Assembly: GCA_016125275.1 (NCBI GenBank)
Contig: WGMB01000005.1
Location: forward strand, 5,001-69,000
Length of the DNA: 64,000 nucleotides
Direction of reading: 5' to 3'
From: Acidobacteriota bacterium
Lineage (GTDB): Bacteria; Acidobacteriota; Terriglobia; Bryobacterales; UBA6623
Of this stretch, positions 7,934 to 16,987 are shown piece after piece; within the stretch, counting starts at the first letter, position 1, and the number at the start of each line of letters is the position of its first letter. Made by a program: the position numbers and the translations under genes. The notes under the pieces were generated by a model, which had not been told where the DNA came from, did no database searches, and saw only the letters and a program-made list of their open reading frames with translations.

Positions 7934-8901
7934 TCCGCGGCCTCCGGACGGGGCGCCGCGCCGGAGGGGTTGCGACCCGCGAGCAGCCGCGAGGCCAATA
8001 CCCTCACCACCAGGCCCACCCTCTCCAGCTTGCCCACCTTGGGCCGCCGGCTGATCACGTCGTAGCCTTGCCGGCGGATCTTGTCGAGCACCGTTATCCC
8101 GCCTCGCCGAAACAGCTCGATGTCGATCGACAGCCTGCGATCCAGCAGGTCCGGCAGATCGGCGCCCGCTTCGAACAGCGCCAACGCCCGTTCGGTCAAA
8201 TCGCGGATCAACGCGCGCACCGGCTCGCCCGCCCGCCCGGCCTCGACGTCGCGCGCCAAAGCCCCGTAGTCATAGCCGTGAGCCGCCATCCGGTCCGCGG
8301 GCAGATACACGCGGTCCCGCTCCAGCAGATCCCGCCGCACGTCTTGCCAATGGTTCGCCAACTGCAGGGCCGTGCAGATCGAGTCCGACAGCGCCACGCG
8401 CCGTTCGTCGGAGTAGCCGCACAGGCCCAGCACCAAGCGCCCCACCGGGTTGGCCGAATACACGCAGTAGTCGAGCACTTCTTCGTACGTCTGGTAGCGG
8501 GTCTTGGTCTGATCCATCTCGAAAGCCTGGATCAGGCGCTCGAAAGGCTCCTCGGGCAGCCGCCGCCGGGCCACTGTTTCCTGCAGAGCGACGAACACGG
8601 GGTGTCGCGGCGGCCGCCCGCCGAACAGGCTCTCGAGCTCGCCGCGCCACCAGGCTAACGCCACCAGGCTCTTGCGCCGGTCGCCGAGCTCATCGCCCAG
8701 GTCGTCCGCCCAACGGCAGTAGGCGTAGACGTTGAAGAAGTCCTGGTGCAGGCTCTTCGGCAGCAAGAAGCTGACGACGTGAAAATTCTCGTAGTGCGCG
8801 CCGGAGAGCCAACGCGTATAGGCCCGCGCCTCGGTCGGGGACCAGGGCCGGCAATCCGCGCCATAACGATCGAGGAAGTCCTTGGGGAAGAGGAAGTCCA
8901 T
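7930..8901 (-). CDS. hpnC: Hydroxysqualene synthase HpnC
   Basis: A 323-residue squalene-synthase-fold enzyme converting presqualene diphosphate to hydroxysqualene. It has the first aspartate motif as YCRWADDLGDE and the second as LANHWQDVRRDLLERDRVYLP. The N-terminal HYENFHVVSFLLPK segment separates HpnC-type from HpnD-type sequences. The start lies 30 bp after the stop of the upstream zinc dehydrogenase and its stop overlaps hpnD, so it is read from the long hopanoid operon or from a promoter inside the dehydrogenase gene. Confidence 0.93.
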   Translation of the reverse strand: MDFLFPKDFLDRYGADCRPWSPTEARAYTRWLSGAHYENFHVVSFLLPKSLHQDFFNVYAYCRWADDLGDELGDRRKSLVALAWWRGELESLFGGRPPRHPVFVALQETVARRRLPEEPFERLIQAFEMDQTKTRYQTYEEVLDYCVYSANPVGRLVLGLCGYSDERRVALSDSICTALQLANHWQDVRRDLLERDRVYLPADRMAAHGYDYGALARDVEAGRAGEPVRALIRDLTERALALFEAGADLPDLLDRRLSIDIELFRRGGITVLDKIRRQGYDVISRRPKVGKLERVGLVVRVLASRLLAGRNPSGAAPRPEAAE

Positions 8902-8931
8902 CCTGGCCCCTCGGGCCCGCCGCCGGCGACC

Positions 8932-9984
8932 CTAGTCGTCGTGCGGCAGGATCGCCGTCTTGAGATGGCCGTTGTGGCTCATCATGTGCTGGAAGACGCT
9001 GAGCAGATCCTTCAGCGGCGCCTCATTGATGACGAAGTCGCCCACCTGGATCTCGCCGCCGGCGATGATGTCCAGCGCCCGGCGAATGTGCCGCGGCGTG
9101 TGGTGGAAGCTCGCCTTCAGCGTCAGCTCGGAGTAGTGCAGCAACGACGTGTCCAGGCAAACCTGGGTGTCGCGCGGGCAGCCGCCGAAGAAGTTGACCA
9201 CGCCGCCCATCCGAGCCATTTCCACGGCCCCGCGCCAGGCGGCGGGCGAGCCCACGGCCTCGATCACGGCGTCCGAGCCGCGGCGGCCTTCGGTATGCGC
9301 CCGGACGGCCTCCACCGGCTCGCTGCCCGGCTCGGAGAGCACCAGCGCGGCCGCGCCCATGCTCTGCGCCCGGTCGAGCTGCTGCTGCCGGCGGCCCACG
9401 GCGATCACGCGCGCCCCGGCCAGGCTGGCCAGCCGCACGAACATCAGCCCGATCGGCCCCAGCCCGATCACCGTCACCGTGTCTCCCGGCCGAATGCCGG
9501 TGTCCTCGATGCCGTGCAGCACGCACGCCAGCGGCTCGGCCATCGCCGCGCCGCGGCCGTCCACGCCCTCGGGGATCACGTACGTGTTCTTCTCGACGAT
9601 GCGGCCCGGAATGCGCATGTACTGCGCGTAGGCCCCGTTGTTGAACAGCAGGTCCTCGCAGAGGTTCTCTTGCTCGCGGCGGCAGTAGAAGCAGTCGCCG
9701 CACGGAGCCGAGTTGGCCGCCACCACGCGCTGCCCCACGCGGAACCCCGAGACCTCTTCGCCCACCGCGACGATCTCGCCGGCGAGTTCATGTCCGAACA
9801 GAGCCGGCGGATCGATCATGCGCGCATGATGACCCCGGCGAAAGACTTTCAGGTCGGTCCCACAGGTCAGGGCTGCCTGTACCTTGACCAGCATGTCGTG
9901 CCGGCCGATTTCCGGCGTCGCTACTTGCTCTACGCGAAGGTCTTCCTTCCCGTAGAGCACAGCCGCCATCATGCGTTCAGTCAC
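8932..9984 (-). CDS. Zinc-dependent MDR alcohol dehydrogenase (first of a hopanoid-linked pair)
   Basis: A 350-residue medium-chain dehydrogenase/reductase. Catalytic zinc ligands are in LTCGTD and GHELAGE, structural zinc is held by four cysteines (C-x2-C-x2-C-x7-C in CGDCFYCRREQENLC), and the Rossmann motif is VIGLGPIGLM. It is closest in style to sorbitol/threonine dehydrogenases. Its start overlaps the end of the second dehydrogenase by 8 nt (9977-9984), so both are likely made in equal amounts, perhaps as a heteromer. Location between hpnG and hpnC argues for a hopanoid side-chain oxidation or reduction, but the substrate is not known. Confidence 0.88.
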   Translation of the reverse strand: MTERMMAAVLYGKEDLRVEQVATPEIGRHDMLVKVQAALTCGTDLKVFRRGHHARMIDPPALFGHELAGEIVAVGEEVSGFRVGQRVVAANSAPCGDCFYCRREQENLCEDLLFNNGAYAQYMRIPGRIVEKNTYVIPEGVDGRGAAMAEPLACVLHGIEDTGIRPGDTVTVIGLGPIGLMFVRLASLAGARVIAVGRRQQQLDRAQSMGAAALVLSEPGSEPVEAVRAHTEGRRGSDAVIEAVGSPAAWRGAVEMARMGGVVNFFGGCPRDTQVCLDTSLLHYSELTLKASFHHTPRHIRRALDIIAGGEIQVGDFVINEAPLKDLLSVFQHMMSHNGHLKTAILPHDD

Positions 9985-11077
9985 GGTCGCTTCCCTCTTG
10001 CGGACACACCAGAATTTTCAAGGAGCCCTCGCTGGGACGCCGAGCCAATTCCATGCCTCGCTGCAGCTCCGCCAGCGGCAGCCGGTGCGAGATCAGTTCC
10101 TCCACCGGAAAATCCTCCCGCCACACGGTCTCGGCCGATTGCCTCTGCAATTCCACCGAGGCGCTGTAAGAACCAAATATCATTCTCTCGCCTTTGCCCA
10201 CTCCGGCGCCATCCAAGGTGAATGATTCTTGGGGGGACGTCTGGGCGAAAAGCATCACCCGGCCGCCCGGCCGCGTCGCGGCTACGGCCTGCTCGACGAT
10301 GCCCGGAGCCGAAGCCGCCACAATGGCTACATCGGCGCCGCGCCCGTTCGTCCGCGCGCGCAGCTCGCGACCAAGGTCGAACGAGCTCGCGTCGAAGGCT
10401 TCCCTGGCGCCCAGGCGCATCGACTTCTCCAGCCTCAAGGGCATGATGTCCGTAGCATAGACGGTGGCTCCCGGCTTGTGCGCCAACAGCATGGTGAACA
10501 GCAGCCCGATCGGCCCCTGTCCCAGCACCACGACAGACTCCTCATCGTCCAAGGCGCATTTTTCGAGGCCTTTCAGACACGTATTGACCGGCTCCACGAA
10601 GGTGGCCTTCTCGAAGCTCATCCCGTCGGGGATCTTCTCCACGCCGCGCTCGACGATCCAGTCCATCACCCGCACGTACTCGGCGAAGCCGCCGCCGGCC
10701 GGCTCGAACCCCGCCGTCACGCCCACTTTCTTGTAGGTCTCGCACTGCGCGTAGGCGCGCCGGCGGCAGTAGAAACAATCCTGGCAGGGGATGTGATGAA
10801 AGACGCAGACCCGGTCGCCGGGAACGTACTTCGTCACCCCGTCGCCCACCGCCGCCACCACGCCGGCCGTCTCATGCCCGTAGATACGAGGCGGCGGCAG
10901 CAGATCGTGCTCGATCTTCTTGAGGTCCGTGTGGCAAATGCCGCAGGAAGCGACCCGGATCAGGATCTCGCCCGGTCCGATCGGCGGCGTCTGTACGCGC
11001 TCGACCTGCACCGTCTGGGCGCCGCGATACACCGCAGCGCGCATCGTCCCCTCGACCTGGTCGGAAGGGCCGCTCAT
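9977..11077 (-). CDS. Zinc-dependent MDR alcohol dehydrogenase (second of the pair)
   Basis: A 366-residue paralogue-like MDR enzyme. It has the catalytic zinc motif CGICHTD, GHETAGV, the four structural cysteines in CQDCFYCRRRAYAQC, and the nucleotide motif VLGQGPIGLL. I place the start at the ATG at 11077 because it overlaps the hpnG stop in ATGA (11074-11077); a start at 11104 would overlap hpnG by 31 nt. Both pair members keep all zinc ligands, so neither looks like an inactive partner. Role proposed from context only: reduction of an aldehyde or oxidation of an alcohol in the hopanoid side chain. Confidence 0.87.
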   Translation of the reverse strand: MSGPSDQVEGTMRAAVYRGAQTVQVERVQTPPIGPGEILIRVASCGICHTDLKKIEHDLLPPPRIYGHETAGVVAAVGDGVTKYVPGDRVCVFHHIPCQDCFYCRRRAYAQCETYKKVGVTAGFEPAGGGFAEYVRVMDWIVERGVEKIPDGMSFEKATFVEPVNTCLKGLEKCALDDEESVVVLGQGPIGLLFTMLLAHKPGATVYATDIMPLRLEKSMRLGAREAFDASSFDLGRELRARTNGRGADVAIVAASAPGIVEQAVAATRPGGRVMLFAQTSPQESFTLDGAGVGKGERMIFGSYSASVELQRQSAETVWREDFPVEELISHRLPLAELQRGMELARRPSEGSLKILVCPQEGSDRD

Positions 11078-11796
11078 TGGTTCGACTGAGGAAGAAACCG
11101 GCATTGCCGCAAATAATCAGCCAGAATTTCCGCTGCGCGCTCGCTCTGCTTCTTGAGGTCGAGCAAACGCCGCCAGCGGCTCAAGCTCAGCCCCGCTTGG
11201 CGCGCCACGCGCCACCCGGAGAACGTACCATCGGCTCGCCGCGCTTGATTGAAGTCGATCGCAAACTCCGTTTCAGCCGTGTCACTGACGACACGCACAC
11301 AATAAAAAGGCAGCCCCAACTCCAGCGCGCTCTGTGCGACCGCCGCGGCTTCCATATCGACTGCGTCCGCGCCCAAACCGTGCAGCCGGGCTTTTTCCAC
11401 CGCCGTCTGCGCTACTCGGTCGATCGTCACCAGAACTCCGCGCCGCGTCGAGCCGCCCACGCATTCCGGTAATCTTCCAGAATACTCCACTCGCGGGTCC
11501 AGCCGTAGGACGCGCTCGGCTACGAACGTGTCCGCCAGCTCCAACGCCGGCGCCAATCCGCCCACGAAGCCCGTCGAAACCACCGCGCTCACGTCGAACC
11601 GCCGCACCGCTTCCGCCACCGCGCGCTCGGCGTTCTCGCGGCCCGGCCCGTTCGCCGCCAGCAGCGCCGGACCCTCGGCCAGTTCCGCCCGAAAAGCCCA
11701 ACGCACCCCGGCTAACACGGGACGGCGCTCGGCGAAGCCGCCGAACTCCCGCCAGTCCGCCGCGACCACTAGCAGTAGCCGTTCGCGCGGAACCAT
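11074..11796 (-). CDS. hpnG: HpnG-type nucleosidase/phosphorylase (adenosylhopane nucleosidase)
   Basis: A roughly 240-residue protein of the MTA/SAH nucleosidase-phosphorylase fold. Seen are STGFVGGLAPALELAD, the VTIDRVAQTAVEK region and GADAVDMEAAAVAQ, the family substrate-binding motif with catalytic-type M-E-A. In hopanoid loci HpnG removes adenine from adenosylhopane to give ribosylhopane. The gene overlaps the end of hpnA (start 11796, hpnA stop at 11769) if this ATG is used; a GTG at 11769 overlapping the hpnA stop is the alternative. It is a divergent member, so the symbol rests partly on context. Confidence 0.8.
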   Translation of the reverse strand: MVPRERLLLVVAADWREFGGFAERRPVLAGVRWAFRAELAEGPALLAANGPGRENAERAVAEAVRRFDVSAVVSTGFVGGLAPALELADTFVAERVLRLDPRVEYSGRLPECVGGSTRRGVLVTIDRVAQTAVEKARLHGLGADAVDMEAAAVAQSALELGLPFYCVRVVSDTAETEFAIDFNQARRADGTFSGWRVARQAGLSLSRWRRLLDLKKQSERAAEILADYLRQCRFLPQSNQ

Positions 11797-12764
11797 GCCA
11801 CCGCCCTCTCCAGCGCGGCTTCCGGAGGGCCGGGCCGCCAATCCAACTCCCGCTCGGCCTTTTCCGAGCGGACGTACATCTTCTTGCGCGCCATGCGCAC
11901 GGCTTCCAGCGGCGCCCGCGGCTCGCGGCCCGTCAGCCCGGCTAGGACGGTCTCTCCCGCGCCGAACAGCCAAGCGACGACGTACGGAATCCGCACGCCG
12001 GGCGCCGGCCGGCCGGTGATCGTCGCCAAGGACTCCAAAATCTCCCGCAAGCTCATGTTGCGGCAACCCAGAATGTAGCGCTCTCCGGGTTCGCCCCGAT
12101 CGGCGGCCCGTAGATGGCCCTGCGCCACGTCCCGTACATCCACTAGATTGAGCCCCGTGTCCAGATATGCCGGCATCGCGCCGCGCAGAAAGTCGACGAT
12201 GATCTTGCCCGTCGGCGTCGGCTTCAGGTCGGCTTCTCCGACCGGCGCCGTCGGATTGACGATCACCACCGGCAGCCCGCGCCGCGCCGCGTCCAGGGCT
12301 TCCTTCTCGGCCAAAAACTTCGTGCGCTTGTAGGGCCCCGTCATGTCGGCCAGCGAGACCGGCGACGTCTCATCGCCTAGGGTCCCGTCGCCCACGATGC
12401 CGATTGCGCCCACCGTGCTGGTGTACACGACCTTCTCGACGCCCGCCCGCTCGCAGGCCTGCAGCAAATTGCGGGTGCCCTCGACGTTCGAGCGCTCGAG
12501 CTCCCGCGGATCGCGCGACCACAGGCGATAGTCGGCGGCCACGTGGTAAACCGTGGAGCAGCCCCGCACAGCGCTTTCGAGAGAGGATGGATCGCGCAGG
12601 TCGCCGAGGGCTTCCTCGAAGTCCAGCCCCGCCAGGCCGCGCCGGTCGCTCGAAGGCCTCAGGAGCAGTCGCAGCCGCTCGCCGCGGCCGGCCAGGGTCC
12701 GCGCCACATGGCCGCCGATGAAACCGGAAGCCCCGGTCACCAGCGTGAGCCCCGAACCGCTCAC
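11769..12764 (-). CDS. hpnA: Hopanoid-associated sugar epimerase/dehydratase HpnA
   Basis: A 331-residue extended short-chain dehydrogenase. It opens with the NAD-binding TGASGFIGGHVARTL, has the YHVAADYRLW segment characteristic of HpnA, an active-site YKRTK (Y-x3-K) after TSTVGAIG, and a C-terminal WRPGPPEAALERAVAWF. Family proteins recur in hopanoid clusters, but their biochemical step is not settled. The start is a GTG at 12764; no ATG lies nearby in frame. The gap to hpnH is 23 bp. Confidence 0.92.
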   Translation of the reverse strand: MSGSGLTLVTGASGFIGGHVARTLAGRGERLRLLLRPSSDRRGLAGLDFEEALGDLRDPSSLESAVRGCSTVYHVAADYRLWSRDPRELERSNVEGTRNLLQACERAGVEKVVYTSTVGAIGIVGDGTLGDETSPVSLADMTGPYKRTKFLAEKEALDAARRGLPVVIVNPTAPVGEADLKPTPTGKIIVDFLRGAMPAYLDTGLNLVDVRDVAQGHLRAADRGEPGERYILGCRNMSLREILESLATITGRPAPGVRIPYVVAWLFGAGETVLAGLTGREPRAPLEAVRMARKKMYVRSEKAERELDWRPGPPEAALERAVAWFRANGYC

Positions 12765-12787
12765 TGCGCACTGCTCACGGGCTACGC

Positions 12788-13924
12788 CTACCCCAAGGCC
12801 CAGGTGATCATCTTCAAGCTGTCAGCGAGGGTGGCGTTGACGCCCAACGCCGCCGACGGCTCGAAGCCGCAGTGCACCATGCAGTCGTTGCAACGGCGGT
12901 CGTTGCCGTGGCCGTACTTCTCCCACGGCGTCTCGCTCATCAGATCCTCGAAGCTTTCGTGGTGCGCGTCGGTGATCAGGTAGCAGGGGCCCTTCCATCC
13001 GCGCACGTTGTAGGTTGGGTTGCCCCAGGCCGTGCACGGCAGGTCCCGGTCGCCCTTGAGGAACTTCAGGTACGTCGGCGTCGAGTTGAGCTTGAAGCGC
13101 TTGAACAGCCGATCCACATCCCGGAACTTCTCATGGACCTCTTCCCGGGTCAGGAAGATCTCGGTCGCGTCCACCGCCGAGTAGGGATACGCCGGCGAGA
13201 GCATGTGCCCGTCGACGTCGAACTGTTCGAGATACTCGAACAGCCCCTCGATCTCCTTCATGTCGGTCTCGCGGTAGATCGTCGTGTTCGTGCAGACCAT
13301 GAAGCCGGCGGCCTTGGCCGCGCGAATGCCTTCGACGGCTTCCTCGAACACGCCCTCGCGCTCGACCGCCATGTCATGCGTCTCCTTCAGCCCGTCCAGG
13401 TGGACGTTGAAGAAGAAGCGCCGGTCGGGCTTGAACTCGCTCAGGCGCTTGGGGATGAACATCCCGTTGGTGCACAGGTAGATGTTCTTCTTGCGCTCCA
13501 GGATGCCCGCCGCCAGACCGCCGATTTCGGGATACATCAGCGGCTCGCCGCCGCAGATCGACACCACCGGCGCGCCGCACTCGTCCACCGCCGCCAGGCA
13601 ATCCTGCAGCGACAGCCGGTCCGTCATCGTGTCTTCGTACTCGCGAATGCGTCCGCAGCCCGTGCAGGTCAGGTTGCAGGCGTGCAACGGCTCGAGCATC
13701 AGCACCAGCGGAAACCGCTTCTTCAGGTACGGGTGCTGGTCCACGCCCATCGCCGCCGCGGCGCCCGGCCCCTCGCCCGCCGTCACCTGCGGACGCGTCT
13801 GCAGCACTTGCAGCGGATTGCGTCGCGCCGGATTCGGATCGCGCTGCCAAGCCGGGTTCGGCGCGATCTTGTTCTTGGTGATGTAGGCGCCCATGCGGGC
13901 GGTCATTTCGATGGGAAAGCGCAT
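12788..13924 (-). CDS. hpnH: Adenosyl-hopene transferase HpnH (radical SAM)
   Basis: HpnH joins a 5'-deoxyadenosyl group to hopene to form adenosylhopane, the first side-chain step. The 378-residue protein has the radical-SAM cluster motif C83-x3-C87-x2-C90 (HACNLTCTGC), a GGEPL motif, and C-terminal cysteines (CNDCMVHCGFEP) as in the family. It is unusual near the N-terminus: between MGAYITKNKI and KRFPLVLMLEPL, which are usually close together, lies a proline- and alanine-rich insert of about 48 residues. The gene is 17 bp downstream of the cyclase gene. Confidence 0.94.
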   Translation of the reverse strand: MRFPIEMTARMGAYITKNKIAPNPAWQRDPNPARRNPLQVLQTRPQVTAGEGPGAAAAMGVDQHPYLKKRFPLVLMLEPLHACNLTCTGCGRIREYEDTMTDRLSLQDCLAAVDECGAPVVSICGGEPLMYPEIGGLAAGILERKKNIYLCTNGMFIPKRLSEFKPDRRFFFNVHLDGLKETHDMAVEREGVFEEAVEGIRAAKAAGFMVCTNTTIYRETDMKEIEGLFEYLEQFDVDGHMLSPAYPYSAVDATEIFLTREEVHEKFRDVDRLFKRFKLNSTPTYLKFLKGDRDLPCTAWGNPTYNVRGWKGPCYLITDAHHESFEDLMSETPWEKYGHGNDRRCNDCMVHCGFEPSAALGVNATLADSLKMITWALG

Positions 13925-13941
13925 GTCGGCGGCCCCTCTTC

Positions 13942-15912
13942 CTAGTCGGTAAACCGGCCGCGCTGGTACTCTCCCAGCGCCATCAGCGGAAAGTAGAGCC
14001 GGTAGTAGTGGTAGCGCAGGTAGAACACGCTGGGGAAACCAGTCCCCGTAAACAGCTCCTCATCCCAGGAGCCGTCGTCGTTCTGCGTTTCGATCAGGTA
14101 GCGAATTCCGGACACCACGCTGCCGGTCTGGTAGTCTCCGGTGGCAAACAGCCCCAGCAGCGCCCAGGCGGTCTGCGAAGGCGTCGACGCGCCGTAGATC
14201 TTCTCCTGCGGATCGTCGTAGCTGCCGCAGGTCTCGCCCCAGCCGCCGTCGCTGTTCTGCACCGAGCGCAGCCACTCGCCGGCGCGGATGATGTAGGCCT
14301 CGTTGGGGTCCTCGCCCGCCGCCCGCAAGCCGCGCAGCGCGAAGCAGGTGCCGTAGATGTAGTTCACGCCCCAGCGGCCGTACCAACTGCCGTCGTCTTG
14401 CTGCACCCGTTCGAGATACCGCACACCGCGGGCGATGGCCTCGCGGTAGCGTCCGCGGCCCGGCCCGCACAGCGCCTCGATCGCGCGTCCGGTAATGTCC
14501 GGACAGCTCGGATCGAGCATCGCGTTGTGGTCGGCGAACGGGACGTGGGTCAGGATCTCGGCGTCGTTGTCGCGGTCGAACGCCGCCCAACCGCCATCCC
14601 GGCACTGCATCGAAGCCAGCCAGCGAATGGCCCGCTCCCGCGCCGCCGGCCAGGCGCGATGCTGCGAGGGCAGCGCCGTCTCAATGGCCAGCAGCACCTT
14701 CGCCGTGTCGTCGCAATCCGGGTAGAACTCGTTCTCGAACTCGAAGTACCAGCCGCCGGGCTCGACCCCGGGGTTCTTCACGATCCAGTCGCCCGGCTCG
14801 CGAACTTCCTTCGACAGCAACCATTCGCCGGCCCTCTCGAGCGCGCGGCGCACCTTGTCGCTCGGTTGCGGATGCGCAATGCCGAGGGCGAAGGAAGAGA
14901 TCGCCGTATCCCACACCGGAGAATGGCAAGGCTGGATCTTCAGCCGGTCACCCTTCTCGAGGATCAGCCCGTCGAAGCGCTCCAGCTCACGCTGCAGCAC
15001 CGGATGGTCGAATCCATAGCCGAGCTCGGTCAGCGCCATGATCGAGTTCATCATCGACGGGAAGATCGCCGCCAGCCCGTCGGACTTCTCGAAGCGCTCC
15101 ACCATCCACTGTTCGGCCGCCTCGATCGCGCGCTGCCGGAACCCGTTGAGCCCGATCCGTTCCCAGATCTTCAGCGACTTGTCGGCCCACAGGAAGAAGC
15201 TCTTCCAGCTCACCAGCTTCGGCCGCGCCGGCTCGATGCCTGAAAAGATCTCGTCGAGCCCGAAGCCGGCCGGGACCTGTCGAGAGGCCCGCTTGGCGCC
15301 CAGAATCGCCAACGGAGCCAGAATCGCCCGGCTCCATGATGAAATCTCGTAAATGTTGATCTTGCTGCCCGCCTCCAGCAGAAAGACCTCCGGCGGAATC
15401 GTCGGCGTCTTATCGCGGTCGAACAGCCCAAAGTAACTGAGGTAAATTTTCGTGTAGCTGTTGGCGGCTTCCACGCCTCCCAGCTCGAGCGTCCGTCGGC
15501 GAGCCTTCGCCAGGGCCGCCTCGGCGCCGGGCAGTTGCACCAGCTTCAGCGCCGTGTAGGCCTTCACACAGGCGGACACATTGTCCGGCCCGCCCTTGAA
15601 GATGTTCCAACCGCCCGTCGGCGTCTGGCGATCCAGCACGCTCCGGGCCGCCTTCAGGCAGCGCTCCCAGGTGGGCGGCCTCCAAGAGCCGTCCGGGCCC
15701 GGCGGATACAGCCAAAGCTGCAGCAGGATGTAATCGGATTCGAGAGTGGCGTCCGCCTCGAGCTCGCCGACCCAGTGCCCGGCTTCTTTCTGCAAGCCCA
15801 GCAAATGGTCGGTCGCCGCGTCGATCGCGCCCCGCACCTGCGAAAAACCCGTCGATAACGGCGCCGACAACCCGACTGCCGCAGCGTAGCTTCCACGTTC
15901 TGTGCTCGTCAT
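13942..15912 (-). CDS. shc: Squalene-hopene cyclase
   Basis: A 656-residue class II triterpene cyclase that folds squalene into hopene at the membrane. The protonating DXDD motif is D399-C-D-D402, and several QW-type repeats (for example QDDGSWYGRWG, QNSDGGWGE, QNDDGSWDE) are visible in the alpha/alpha barrels. Its start overlaps the ispH stop (ATGA, 15909-15912), linking isoprenoid supply directly to the cyclase. Length is normal for bacterial Shc (also called HpnF). Confidence 0.96.
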   Translation of the reverse strand: MTSTERGSYAAAVGLSAPLSTGFSQVRGAIDAATDHLLGLQKEAGHWVGELEADATLESDYILLQLWLYPPGPDGSWRPPTWERCLKAARSVLDRQTPTGGWNIFKGGPDNVSACVKAYTALKLVQLPGAEAALAKARRRTLELGGVEAANSYTKIYLSYFGLFDRDKTPTIPPEVFLLEAGSKINIYEISSWSRAILAPLAILGAKRASRQVPAGFGLDEIFSGIEPARPKLVSWKSFFLWADKSLKIWERIGLNGFRQRAIEAAEQWMVERFEKSDGLAAIFPSMMNSIMALTELGYGFDHPVLQRELERFDGLILEKGDRLKIQPCHSPVWDTAISSFALGIAHPQPSDKVRRALERAGEWLLSKEVREPGDWIVKNPGVEPGGWYFEFENEFYPDCDDTAKVLLAIETALPSQHRAWPAARERAIRWLASMQCRDGGWAAFDRDNDAEILTHVPFADHNAMLDPSCPDITGRAIEALCGPGRGRYREAIARGVRYLERVQQDDGSWYGRWGVNYIYGTCFALRGLRAAGEDPNEAYIIRAGEWLRSVQNSDGGWGETCGSYDDPQEKIYGASTPSQTAWALLGLFATGDYQTGSVVSGIRYLIETQNDDGSWDEELFTGTGFPSVFYLRYHYYRLYFPLMALGEYQRGRFTD

Positions 15913-16910
15913 ACGCTCGCAATCTGAGTCAGGCGCGCCTTCTGATGGGCCATCAGCTCCGACGGCAAGGGGAACTTGACGTTCTCCTCAATGACTTCCA
16001 CTTCTTCGATGCGGCCGAACTCAAAACGGTTCTTCAAAAAGTCCACCACGCGCTGGACCAGAACTTCCGGCGCCGACGCACCGGCCGTAATCACCACGGA
16101 CTTCACGCCCTCGAGCCATTCGTCGGCAATATCCCGCTCGTCGTCGATCAAGTAGCCGTTGACGCCGACGTTCCCGCCGACCTCGACCAGCCGCTTCGAA
16201 TTCGAGCTGTTCTGCGAGCCCACCACGAGCAACAAGTCGCAGGACGGCGCGCGCCGCTTGACCGCTTGCTGCCGGTTCTCCGTGGCATAGCAGATGTCCT
16301 GCGCCGGCGGTCCCTGGATCTGCGGGAAGCGGCGCTTGAGCACGGCGATGATCTCGCCGGCTTCGTCCAGGCTCAGCGTCGTCTGAGTCAGGTAGTAGAG
16401 GTTGTCGACGTCGGCCAGCTCGAGCTGCTCGGCTTCTTCCGCCGAAGCCACCACGATCGTCTGCTGCGGGGCCTCACCGCTGGTTCCGATGACTTCGTCG
16501 TGATCGCGATGGCCGATCAGCAGAATCGTGCCGCCCTTCTTGGCGAATTTGACCGCCTCCACATGGACCTTCGTCACCAGCGGACAGGTAGCGTCAATGA
16601 CCTTCAGCCCCCTCTGCAGAGCCTGCTGGCGGACCTCCGGGGCCACGCCGTGGGCGCTGTAGATCACGCGTCCGCCCGAGGGCACCTCGTCGAGCTCCTC
16701 CACGAAGATCGCGCCCCGTCCCGCCAAGTCTTCGACGACGTGCCGGTTGTGAACGATCTCCCGGCGCACGTAGATCGGCGGGCCGTAGGCCTCCAGGGCC
16801 AGCTCGACGATGTCGATCGCGCGCACGACCCCGGCGCAGAACCCGCGCGGCTTGAGTAGATAGACTACCTTTTCGTCGGAACCGTGGGCTGCGGTCTGGG
16901 GGGAGCTCAT
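15909..16910 (-). CDS. ispH: 4-hydroxy-3-methylbut-2-enyl diphosphate reductase IspH
   Basis: The last enzyme of the MEP pathway, a [4Fe-4S] protein making IPP and DMAPP. The 333-residue protein shows the family segments GFCAGVVRAI (first Fe-S Cys), EIVHNRHVV, YSAHGVAP, DATCPLV (second Cys), HRDHDEV, QTTLS, DICYATENRQ (third Cys) and GSQNSSNS. The open frame runs to 17234, but the family N-terminus and an AGGA 5 nt upstream support the ATG at 16910. Its stop overlaps the cyclase start. A -10-like TATACT lies about 65 bp upstream of the start. Confidence 0.95.
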   Translation of the reverse strand: MSSPQTAAHGSDEKVVYLLKPRGFCAGVVRAIDIVELALEAYGPPIYVRREIVHNRHVVEDLAGRGAIFVEELDEVPSGGRVIYSAHGVAPEVRQQALQRGLKVIDATCPLVTKVHVEAVKFAKKGGTILLIGHRDHDEVIGTSGEAPQQTIVVASAEEAEQLELADVDNLYYLTQTTLSLDEAGEIIAVLKRRFPQIQGPPAQDICYATENRQQAVKRRAPSCDLLLVVGSQNSSNSKRLVEVGGNVGVNGYLIDDERDIADEWLEGVKSVVITAGASAPEVLVQRVVDFLKNRFEFGRIEEVEVIEENVKFPLPSELMAHQKARLTQIASV

Positions 16911-16974
16911 AGGTCCTGCGTTCTCAGCTCCCCGCCACGACCACCACAGACGGGGAAAAGACCTGAGACTTTCG

Positions 16975-16980
16975 AGTATA
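16975..16980 (-). promoter_or_regulatory. Candidate -10 box upstream of ispH
   Basis: In the 77-bp gap between the end of hpnI and the ispH start the minus strand reads TTGTTATACTCG, with a perfect-looking TATACT. No good -35 hexamer sits 17 bp upstream (it would lie inside hpnI), so this is only a candidate internal promoter. The gap is one of the largest inside the hopanoid locus. Confidence 0.35.
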
Positions 16981-16987
16981 ACAAGCC

